Positions 17,397 through 24,635 of a DNA stretch of 64,000 nt are shown here, one piece after another. Both the position numbers and the translations under genes were made by a program. Location of the stretch: contig JAXGME010000006.1 of assembly GCA_040768845.1 (NCBI GenBank), positions 124,001 through 188,000 on the forward strand, read 5' to 3'. Positions within the stretch are counted from its first letter, which is position 1; each line of letters starts with the position of its first letter. This DNA comes from JAEZHK01 sp040768845 (lineage in GTDB: Bacteria; Bacillota; Clostridia; Christensenellales; Aristaeellaceae). Under the pieces are notes generated by a model, which saw only the letters and a list, made by a program, of their open reading frames with translations, was not told the DNA's origin and did no database searches.

Positions 17397-18056
17397 ATGA
17401 ACTGGTTTCCGCTGTGGAATTCGCTCCGGATCTCGGCGATCTCCACCCTTCTGACGTTTTTCGGCGGCATCTGGGCGGCCCACCGCATCGCCCGCGCGCC
17501 GCGGCTTTTAAAGGGCGTGCTGGATACGATCCTCACGCTGCCGCTGGTGCTGCCGCCCACGGTGATCGGTTTTTTCATCCTGGTCACCCTGGGGCCGAAG
17601 GGCCCCGTGGGCGCGCTGGCCAAGGCCTGGTTTGACTGGACGATCACCATGCGCTGGCAGGCCTCGGTGATCGCGGTAAGCATCGTCACCTTTCCGCTGA
17701 TGTACCGCACGGTGCGCGCCGCCTTCGACGCCTTTGACCGCGACATGCTCTACGCCGGACAAACGCTGGGCCTTGGCGACGGCTACCTCTTCTGGCGCGT
17801 GCTGCTGCCCAACTGCCGCGACGCGCTGCTGGCGGGGGCGGTACTGTCCTTCGCCCGGGGGCTGGGAGAATACGGCGCCACCAGCATGGTGTCGGGCTAC
17901 ATCGCGGGGCGCACCGCCACCATCTCCACGTCGGTGGCCTATTTCTGGCAGATCGGGCAGGACGCGGAGGCTTTTTTCTGGGTGGGGGTCAACCTCGTCA
18001 TCTCGCTGACGGTGATGGTGGCGGTCAACCTGCTGGAAAAGCGCCGCGTCGCCTGA
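17397..18056 (+). CDS. modB: Molybdate ABC transporter permease ModB
   Basis: Membrane channel subunit for molybdate or tungstate uptake. The 219-residue product has five to six helices, LPLVLPPTVIGFFIL early on (a ModB/CysT-family hallmark) and the EAA-loop region RGLGEYGATSMVSGYIAGRT that docks on the ATPase. ATG 17397 follows AAAGGGAGGG. It is 18 bases upstream of modC. No binding-protein gene (modA) precedes or follows it, which is atypical; the partner must be elsewhere or missing. Confidence 0.88.
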   Translation: MNWFPLWNSLRISAISTLLTFFGGIWAAHRIARAPRLLKGVLDTILTLPLVLPPTVIGFFILVTLGPKGPVGALAKAWFDWTITMRWQASVIAVSIVTFPLMYRTVRAAFDAFDRDMLYAGQTLGLGDGYLFWRVLLPNCRDALLAGAVLSFARGLGEYGATSMVSGYIAGRTATISTSVAYFWQIGQDAEAFFWVGVNLVISLTVMVAVNLLEKRRVA

Positions 18057-18074
18057 CGCGCAAGGGGGAAGGGC

Positions 18075-19121
18075 ATGCTTTCCGTACGGATCCGCAAGGC
18101 GCTGGGGCGCTTTACGCTGAATCTCTCGCTCGAGGCCGGCGACGAGCGGTGTGCGCTTCTGGGCGCGTCGGGCTCCGGCAAGAGCATGGCGCTGAAGGCC
18201 ATCGCAGGCATCGTCACCCCGGACGAGGGGCGCATCGAGGTGGATGGCGAGGTGCTGTTTGATTCCGGCCGGAAGATCAACCGCTCGCCCCGGGATCGCC
18301 GCGTGGGGCTGATGTTCCAGCACTACGCGCTGTTTCCCAACATGACGGTGGAGGAAAACGTGCTGTGCGCGCTGAGCCGCGCCCCCCGGCCCCTCAGGCG
18401 CGGCCGCGCGCTGGACTGGATCGCGCGGATGCACCTGACGGAGCAGCGGGGGTTGTATCCGGCGCAGCTCTCGGGCGGGCAGCGCCAGCGGGTGGCGCTG
18501 GCGCGGATGCTGGCGTCGGAGCCGCGCCTCGTGCTGATGGACGAGCCCTTCTCCGCGCTGGACAGCCACCTGCGCTGGCAGCTGGAGCGCGAGGTGCTGG
18601 AGGCGCTGCGGGACTTTCCCGGCACGGCGCTGATGGTATCGCACAACCGGGACGAAGCCTTCCGCATGTGCGACCGGATCGCCGTCATGGAGGATGGCCG
18701 CGTCAGTGCCGCCGGGCCGCGGCGGGCGCTGTTCGACCACCCCGTCACCCGCGCCGCCGCGGTGATGACCGGCTGCAAGAACGTGGCGCGGGCGGAGAAG
18801 GCGGGGCCGAACCGCCTGACTGTGCCGGACTGGGGCTGCGCCCTTGACACGCTGGACCCGGTGCCGGAGGGCGCGGCCTGGGCGGGCGTCCGGGCAAAGC
18901 AGATTGTGGCCGCGCCGGAGGGCCGCGGCGTCAACCGGCTGAGCTGGACGCTGCTGGACCACATTGAGGGCCCCTTCAGCCACATCCTGATGATCCGCTG
19001 CCCCGGCGCCAGGGTGCCCATCCGCTGGGAACTGTCCGCCGAAGCCTATGCCCGCCTCGAAAACCCGGAGCGCGGCGCGATCGAGATTCCCCCCCATCGG
19101 GTGCATCCGCTGGTGGACTGA
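18075..19121 (+). CDS. modC: Molybdate-type ABC transporter ATP-binding protein ModC
   Basis: Energises the ModB channel. The 348-residue product has Walker A GASGSGKS near residues 30-37, the Q-loop MFQHYALFPNMTV, signature QLSGGQRQRVALARML, Walker B LVLMDEPFSALD and the H-loop VSHNRDEA. About 110 C-terminal residues follow that fit a TOBE-like regulatory domain rather than a pair of clear Mop repeats. Its neighbours support molybdate specificity, but sulfate- or thiosulfate-type ATPases look similar, so the substrate is inferred from ModB. Confidence 0.82.
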   Translation: MLSVRIRKALGRFTLNLSLEAGDERCALLGASGSGKSMALKAIAGIVTPDEGRIEVDGEVLFDSGRKINRSPRDRRVGLMFQHYALFPNMTVEENVLCALSRAPRPLRRGRALDWIARMHLTEQRGLYPAQLSGGQRQRVALARMLASEPRLVLMDEPFSALDSHLRWQLEREVLEALRDFPGTALMVSHNRDEAFRMCDRIAVMEDGRVSAAGPRRALFDHPVTRAAAVMTGCKNVARAEKAGPNRLTVPDWGCALDTLDPVPEGAAWAGVRAKQIVAAPEGRGVNRLSWTLLDHIEGPFSHILMIRCPGARVPIRWELSAEAYARLENPERGAIEIPPHRVHPLVD

Positions 19122-19143
19122 ACCCGCGGCCGCCCGCCGCGCC

Positions 19144-19185
19144 CGTAAAAGCCGCCCCCGGCGCATGCCGGGGGCGGCTTTTACG
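19144..19185. terminator. Bidirectional terminator after modC
   Basis: A perfect 19-bp stem (CGTAAAAGCCGCCCCCGGC arm) closes a GCAT loop, with A-rich and T-rich edges. It can end modC from the left and the small secreted-protein gene from the right. Confidence 0.9.
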
Positions 19186-19198
19186 CTCGGGAGGCGCC

Positions 19199-19777
19199 CT
19201 ACGCGCCGGCCTCCGCGTCAAACAGGTCCAGCGACTCGACCCATCCGTCCACCAGATCCGCCACGTCCCCCTCCGCGTAGCCGTCGGAGTAGCCCCCGTA
19301 GATATCGACGCCGGTGCGCGCCTCAAAGACGAAGTACCAGGCGTCCGTGCGGATCAGCACGACGTCGTGGACCGCGGAGTCCTCGTTCTCCCCCGTCTCA
19401 AAGCGCACCCGCTGGGTGGGATAGGCCGCCACCGGCTCGGCCTCGACCGCCTCCAGCGCCGGTGCGGAATTCAGCGCGAAGTACGCCCGGATGAAGTCCT
19501 CCACCGGCATCTCCATGGGATAGTCCCCGCCCACGGCCTGACGGGCGGTCAGGATAAAGATCGCGCCGTCTGTCGTCAGCAGCACCTCGCGGTAGTTGCC
19601 CGCCGCGTCGACGGTGTTCTCCTCGAGGATCGCGTCCTTTGGCAAATCCCCCACCAGCACCAGCCCGGAAACCGCCGCGTCCGGGGCGGGCACGGCCTCC
19701 GCCAGCGCCGCCCCCGTCATCGCGACCGCGAGAAAAACCACCAGCGCCATCCCAAACGTCGAAACCGCTCTTTTCAT
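19199..19777 (-). CDS. Small secreted protein of unknown function
   Basis: A 192-residue product with a clear signal peptide: MKRAVSTF, a hydrophobic core to about residue 24, and AALAEA cleavage region without lipobox Cys. The mature part is acidic, Asp/Glu- and Ala/Val-rich, with no cysteine and no motif I recognise. Its last segment (YGGYSDGYAEGDVADLVDGWVESLDLF) is strongly acidic. GGAG precedes ATG 19777. I cannot assign a family. Export to the cell surface is well supported; the role is unknown. Confidence 0.65.
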   Translation of the reverse strand: MKRAVSTFGMALVVFLAVAMTGAALAEAVPAPDAAVSGLVLVGDLPKDAILEENTVDAAGNYREVLLTTDGAIFILTARQAVGGDYPMEMPVEDFIRAYFALNSAPALEAVEAEPVAAYPTQRVRFETGENEDSAVHDVVLIRTDAWYFVFEARTGVDIYGGYSDGYAEGDVADLVDGWVESLDLFDAEAGA

Positions 19778-19860
19778 TGCATACCGCTCCTTCTCACCCA
19801 TATCGGCCTTTTGCGCATTGGACGCTTTTTCCAGACACCCCGTTCCGATTTCGGGACTTT

Positions 19861-19886
19861 TTGGGGTGCGCGTTCGCGCGCCCCAA
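19861..19886. other. Stem-loop between divergent genes
   Basis: A 10-bp stem with one G-T pair closes a CGTTCG loop (19861-19870 with 19877-19886). T residues precede rather than follow it on the plus strand, so it is not a normal terminator. It sits upstream of the ODP gene's -10 and might affect either divergent leader. Confidence 0.4.
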
Positions 19887-19914
19887 TGCCGGTGGCAAAG
19901 GGGCGGAAACGTGC

Positions 19915-19920
19915 TATAAT
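19915..19920 (+). promoter_or_regulatory. -10 element of the ODP / HD-GYP operon
   Basis: A perfect TATAAT lies 51 bases before the GTG start. The hexamer 17 bases upstream (GTGGCA) is only a weak -35, which could mean activator dependence. Confidence 0.5.
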
Positions 19921-19971
19921 GGAGCATAAAGCGTCAGGCGGAATCCCGCGCTTACGAAAGGGGCTGCTGAG

Positions 19972-20787
19972 GTGGCGACCGAAAGCCTGGACCTCAAAGA
20001 GTACATCCGGATCGCGCATGGCGTATACTGGGTGGGTTATGCGGACAACGAGTATGGTCTGCACTGCAATCCCTACCTCGTCACAGAAGGAGACGAGGCG
20101 GTCCTCATCGACGGTGGCAGCCGCAACGACTTCAGCACGGTCATGCTGAAGATCCTGCGCACCGGCACAAAGCCCGACCACATCCGCCGGCTGATCTATC
20201 AGCACTATGACCCGGACCTGTGCGGGAGCATCCCTCACTTTGAATCCCTGATCCGAAACCCCGGCCTCGAAATCATCTCGCACAGCCAGAACAACCACTT
20301 CATCCACTACTATTCCGTGCGCTCCCGGCTGACGTGCATCGAACGGATCGGCATGCAGTACACCTTTGCCAGCGGACGGCAGCTTCGCTTCTACCGCACG
20401 CCCTACGCCCATTCCCCGGGGAGCTTCATCACCTACGACACCCAGTCAAAGGTGCTCTTCAGCAGCGATATCTTCGGAAGCTACGATTCGGGCTGGAGTC
20501 TCTACACCCGCGTCACCGGCGAATGCGAGGACTGTGAGCCGCAGCAGATCTGCAAACGCAGCGGCCTGAAGTGCCCGATGACCGGCATCGTGGACTTCCA
20601 CCAGAACATCATGAACTCCGTCGAATCGCTGCACTACGCGCTGGACACCATCGAGCGGCTGGATGTTTCGCTCATCGCGCCGCAGCACGGGAGCCTAATC
20701 CACACCGAGGAGGCGCGCCGCGCGATCATCCGCCGCCTGCGTTCGCTGCAGCGGGTGGGGTTCAGCTTCTTTATCGGGGGGAAGTAA
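19972..20787 (+). CDS. ODP-type diiron metallo-beta-lactamase-fold protein, probable O2/redox sensor
   Basis: A stand-alone 271-residue beta-lactamase-fold domain like that of flavodiiron proteins but with no flavodoxin domain. Metal-ligand candidates are His78, Asp80 and Asp82 in QHYDPDLCGS, where Leu83 replaces the last His of HxExDH; His147 in YAHSPGS; Asp166 in FSSDIFGS; and His239 in PQHGSL. This pattern matches ODP (oxygen-binding diiron) sensor domains rather than hydrolases. An unusual four-cysteine stretch, Cys185, 188, 194 and 201, could hold another metal. Start is GTG with AAAGGGG eight bases upstream. The next gene, one base later, is a PAS-HD-GYP protein, suggesting a sensor-effector pair. 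Confidence 0.8.
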   Translation: MATESLDLKEYIRIAHGVYWVGYADNEYGLHCNPYLVTEGDEAVLIDGGSRNDFSTVMLKILRTGTKPDHIRRLIYQHYDPDLCGSIPHFESLIRNPGLEIISHSQNNHFIHYYSVRSRLTCIERIGMQYTFASGRQLRFYRTPYAHSPGSFITYDTQSKVLFSSDIFGSYDSGWSLYTRVTGECEDCEPQQICKRSGLKCPMTGIVDFHQNIMNSVESLHYALDTIERLDVSLIAPQHGSLIHTEEARRAIIRRLRSLQRVGFSFFIGGK

Positions 20788-20788
20788 A

Positions 20789-22063
20789 ATGTTCCGGAAT
20801 AACGGCTTAAATCCGGATCTCGCCGTCTGCCAGTCGGACGCCCACGTGTGGGAGATGCTCGAAAGCGCCGCAAAACAGGTGGACAACCACATCCAGACGG
20901 TCCTCGTTTCCGAAATGATGAACCGGTACGCCGAGGTGTCCCGGGAGATCGAGGCGCGGAACCGGCAGCTGTTCCAGAGCGACATGAACCGCCGGGAGGC
21001 CCAGGAAATCGCGAAGATTGGGAGCTTTGACCTGGACATCCGCACCCAGAGGATCGCCTGGTCGGATACGATGCGCAAGATCCTCGAGGTGCGCCCGGAC
21101 GAGGAATCGAGCGTCGAACGGTACATGAAAATGGTCCATCCGGACGATCTCAACGCGGTCCGCGAGACCACGGCGGCGCTCTTTCGCGGCGTGGTGCCGA
21201 GGGAAAACCAGTACCGCATCCTGCTGGACGACGGGCGGATCAAGTGGATCAACACGCGCTATCGCCTGCTGCGCGACGAGCACGGCGAGCCCGTTTCCAT
21301 CCACGGCACCATTCAGGACATCACCGCCGAAAAGGACGCCGAGCGGCGGCTCAAGGAGTACAGCGAGGGGCTGGAGCTCCTGGTGTCCCAGAAGGTGTCG
21401 GAGATCAGCGCCGTGCAGCTCGCCACCATCTACGCGCTGGTCAGCCTCGCGGAGTCCCGCGACGACGACACCGGCGCCCACATCGAGCGCACCGGCCAGT
21501 ACTGCGGGCTGCTGGCCGAAAAGCTGCGGGCCCACCCCCTCCACCGGGGCGAGGTAGACGACGACTTTGCCGAAAACATCGTGAAGGCGAGCCCGCTGCA
21601 CGACATCGGCAAGGTCGGCATTCCGGACTCCATTTTGCTCAAACCCGCCCGGCTCACGCCCGAGGAATTCGAGATCATGAAGACCCACGTGGAAATCGGC
21701 TACCAGACGCTTATGAGCGTCGAAAAGCACTACCCGAACAACGCCTTCATCCGCATGGGCACGGACATCGCCCGGTACCACCACGAGAAATGGAACGGAA
21801 GCGGATACCTGCACGGCCTGTCCGGCGAGGCCATTCCGCTCTCGGCGCGGATCATGGCCGTCGCCGACGTATACGACGCGCTCCGGTCAAAGCGCGTCTA
21901 CAAGCCGGCGTACCCCCACGAGCGCTGCGTGGAAATCATCGCCGAAGGGAGCGGTTCGCACTTTGATCCCACGCTGGTCTCCCTCTTCATGAAAAACCAC
22001 GTCCGGTTCGGCGAGATCTTCGACCGAAGCGTGCGCGATGAGCTGGCCCCGGACGGCGCGTGA
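20789..22063 (+). CDS. PAS-HD-GYP domain protein, probable cyclic-di-GMP phosphodiesterase
   Basis: A 424-residue protein with no membrane segment. A helical N-terminus of about 75 residues leads to a PAS domain (about 76-185, IGSFDLDIRTQRIAWS to GTIQDITAEKDA), a coiled linker and an HD-GYP domain. HD motif is at 271-272 (LHDIGKVGIPD) and HHE at 331-333, so the metal site looks intact. The signature reads GYL at 339-341 instead of GYP, and WNG replaces WDG. It starts one base after the ODP gene stop, so the two are certainly co-transcribed. A linear O2/redox to c-di-GMP output is inferred. Confidence 0.85.
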   Translation: MFRNNGLNPDLAVCQSDAHVWEMLESAAKQVDNHIQTVLVSEMMNRYAEVSREIEARNRQLFQSDMNRREAQEIAKIGSFDLDIRTQRIAWSDTMRKILEVRPDEESSVERYMKMVHPDDLNAVRETTAALFRGVVPRENQYRILLDDGRIKWINTRYRLLRDEHGEPVSIHGTIQDITAEKDAERRLKEYSEGLELLVSQKVSEISAVQLATIYALVSLAESRDDDTGAHIERTGQYCGLLAEKLRAHPLHRGEVDDDFAENIVKASPLHDIGKVGIPDSILLKPARLTPEEFEIMKTHVEIGYQTLMSVEKHYPNNAFIRMGTDIARYHHEKWNGSGYLHGLSGEAIPLSARIMAVADVYDALRSKRVYKPAYPHERCVEIIAEGSGSHFDPTLVSLFMKNHVRFGEIFDRSVRDELAPDGA

Positions 22064-22078
22064 CGCGCCCGGGGCCAG
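22043..22078 (+). terminator. Stem-loop across the HD-GYP stop codon
   Basis: CTGGCCCCG pairs with CGGGGCCAG and an inner GGCGCG pairs with CGCGCC, leaving the TGA stop codon in the loop. No strong T-run follows. Probable terminator or mRNA-stabilising end for the operon. Confidence 0.5.
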
Positions 22079-22116
22079 AACCTTTCGGCGGGCCGCAAAC
22101 GGCGCAGGATTCTTCC

Positions 22117-24615
22117 TCAGCGCGCCGCCGGGCTCTGCGGTTCTACCGTAAACAAAACGCGCGCGTCCGCGAAGCCTTCCGCCCGGGCGTCCGCCCGGGC
22201 GTTTGAAAGCGCGATGGTCAGCGTTCCGGCCTTTTCATCCCAGCGCGCGCAGCGGATGCTTCCGCCGGAAACCCGCACCATGCCGCCGGGGCGTTCCACC
22301 CACAGGCGGCGGCCCACGCCGTCGCGAATGCGGGCGGCCCATCCGTTCCGGTTCCTTTTCACGCTGCAGCCATAGCCGACCGTGCCGAAGTCCGGGTCCT
22401 CGCATACCACCGCCGCCGCCGCGCGCAGATACGCGAATAAGCCCATATCGCTGTCAAGCGATCTGCCGTCAAAGCCCGTTCTGTCCGGCCACCAGGTAAA
22501 CCACCCCCGGGCCGCGCCGTTTTCCTGCACCACCGTCATAAAGCTGGACAGGCCGCCCATGGCCAGTTCCATCGCCCGGCGGTTTCCCGTCTCAAAAAAG
22601 CAGTCCATCAGCAAGCGGCTGTTCATCGGGGTGGCGTACCAGCAGCAGACGTTGCCGCGCTTGTCGTTGCCGTACTGGTACCACGCCGGCTGGCGGCCCC
22701 GGAGCGCCAGCACGGCATCGACAAGCGCGGGCAGAAGGTCCGCGTGCCCATACGCCCGAAACAGCGCGTACACGTTGTCATGAGCCGTCTGATCGGTATA
22801 CAGTTCGGAACCGTATGGGTAGGCCACCGTCGCGTTGAAATCCGCCATGCGCCTGAGGCGCGCGTCGAGCGCCCGCCCCCATTCCGGGGCGGCGCGGCGC
22901 AGGTCCCCGGCAAAATCCACCACCGCCGATCCGGCGGGCGCGCCGTTCCCGTTCAGCGCGCCCACCTCAAATCCCTTCATACAGGTGCGGTAGGCGCATT
23001 CAAGGTATTTTTCCGCGCCGAGCTCCGTATCGGACACCCTGGCAATGCGGTGCATGGCGCTGAAAAAACAGGTGAGCAGCGTGTAGTTGAAGGCCCGCGT
23101 CGTCGTCCGACTCGTCCGCTCATCCCATTTTCCGCCGTAGGCGGCGTCCGACGGCGTCTTTGCCTCCCAATACAGCCCGCGCCGGATCTCATACGTTTCC
23201 GGGTTTTGAAGCCCGCTCCCCCAGAGGCCCCGCCGGACAAACCGCTCCAGCGCGTCAATCTGATCGCGGCAGGGGCGCAGCACATTTTTCTCCGCCAGAA
23301 ACATGGCCGGCGGAAGGCAAAGCTCATCCGCGCCGCCCACCTGCCAGCTTTCATCTCCGGCGAGAAAGAGCGCGTCAAACGTGTTGTCATAGGAAAAGAA
23401 CAGCCCGTCCCGCTCAAAGGGATCATCGGAATTCCGGAGAATCTGCCGTCGGGCGATGAACCGCGCGCGGCGGTCGAGCATCCGGGCCGGATCGTGCGTA
23501 AAATAAAACGCAAGCACGCTCTCCAGGCCGCCAAAGCGCGCAAGAACCCGCTTTTGCCCCGGACAGCCGGCCCTGAGCCGGAAGCGCTGCGCGCCGTTTT
23601 TTTCGGGAAGGACATCGATGCGCAGATCCCCGTCCAGGCTGGTCAGCCGGACCGGCCGCGCGCATCGGACCGCCAGCCAGATGGGAACGTTTTCCGGCGC
23701 GGCCATTCCGGGCACGGCGCGAAGGCACATCTTGCCGGCCGCCAGCATCTCCCTTTCCATCGCCTCCTCGCCCGGGAGCGCGATCAGGCGGAAGGAAAGG
23801 GTGCGCTCCTCGCCGGGCGCCAGCATCAGGGAGGTCATCCCGCCAAACCAGTACCGCTGCTTTTCGCGCTGAGCGCCCCAGCCCTCGGCGCGCCGCGCGC
23901 CGGCGGCATACGCGCTCAAATAGTACGGCCCCTCAAACGTGCACGACCATTGGGAGGCAATCGAGGGGTCCATCTGATAGGCCGTTTCGATGGCGGTATC
24001 GCCGGCGGGCAGCAGCAATACGGCCGGATAGTCCCCCTTGGGCCGCCGTAACAGCACATAGGAATTGTGCCCGGACAGGCTCAAATGCTGCAAAAGCCGC
24101 TGTTCGTGCCATACGCGCTGGCGAACGCCATGCCAATCCGCCTCCGCGTCGGGATACAGGCGCGTAAAAATTCCCTCGAACTCGGTGTTTGTCATCAGCG
24201 AAAGCGAGAATTCACCGATTTCCACGGCCTCCGGCCCCGGATTTGTCAGCGTATAATCGAGCCGCAGCGCATCCTCCTCCATTTCGGCGACGCGGGTCAG
24301 CCCGAAGCCGCATATGCCACCCGGGCGGGCGGAGGGGCCTGAAAAATGCGTTTCCACGCGCCTTTCGCCAAAGAAAACCCGGCGGTTGTCCGCGGACAGG
24401 CTGGTATTCATCAGCGTAAAGCCGCCGTTTTCAAAGACGCGCAGCCGCGCATCCCCCAGCCGCTCGTCCCGGGCGGCAAACGACGGGTACGTCAGATTGC
24501 CCTCGTTGGCGCAGTACTCGGTCGAAAGCGGATCGTTTACCAGCTTCAGAGAGGTCAGGCAACCCGTTTCTTCGTCAAAACCCGCGCAGAACGCGCCGTT
24601 TTTCAGAACGCGCAT
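22117..24615 (-). CDS. DUF5695-like carbohydrate-associated protein
   Basis: A large cytoplasmic protein of 832 residues without signal peptide. The first half looks like a beta-rich carbohydrate-enzyme N-terminal domain; the second half contains alternating helices with QYGNDKRGNVCCWYATPMNSRLLMDCFFETG and RGWFTWWPDRTG, suggestive of an (alpha/alpha) barrel as in glycoside hydrolases and lyases. It resembles DUF5695 proteins as I recall them; no catalytic residues can be assigned safely. ATG 24615 is preceded by GAGAGGG and lies 20 bases after the GH127 gene, so it ends a five-gene operon. It probably processes an oligosaccharide together with the arabinofuranosidase. Confidence 0.6.
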   Translation of the reverse strand: MRVLKNGAFCAGFDEETGCLTSLKLVNDPLSTEYCANEGNLTYPSFAARDERLGDARLRVFENGGFTLMNTSLSADNRRVFFGERRVETHFSGPSARPGGICGFGLTRVAEMEEDALRLDYTLTNPGPEAVEIGEFSLSLMTNTEFEGIFTRLYPDAEADWHGVRQRVWHEQRLLQHLSLSGHNSYVLLRRPKGDYPAVLLLPAGDTAIETAYQMDPSIASQWSCTFEGPYYLSAYAAGARRAEGWGAQREKQRYWFGGMTSLMLAPGEERTLSFRLIALPGEEAMEREMLAAGKMCLRAVPGMAAPENVPIWLAVRCARPVRLTSLDGDLRIDVLPEKNGAQRFRLRAGCPGQKRVLARFGGLESVLAFYFTHDPARMLDRRARFIARRQILRNSDDPFERDGLFFSYDNTFDALFLAGDESWQVGGADELCLPPAMFLAEKNVLRPCRDQIDALERFVRRGLWGSGLQNPETYEIRRGLYWEAKTPSDAAYGGKWDERTSRTTTRAFNYTLLTCFFSAMHRIARVSDTELGAEKYLECAYRTCMKGFEVGALNGNGAPAGSAVVDFAGDLRRAAPEWGRALDARLRRMADFNATVAYPYGSELYTDQTAHDNVYALFRAYGHADLLPALVDAVLALRGRQPAWYQYGNDKRGNVCCWYATPMNSRLLMDCFFETGNRRAMELAMGGLSSFMTVVQENGAARGWFTWWPDRTGFDGRSLDSDMGLFAYLRAAAAVVCEDPDFGTVGYGCSVKRNRNGWAARIRDGVGRRLWVERPGGMVRVSGGSIRCARWDEKAGTLTIALSNARADARAEGFADARVLFTVEPQSPAAR

Positions 24616-24635
24616 TTTTTCATCCCTCTCGCAGT

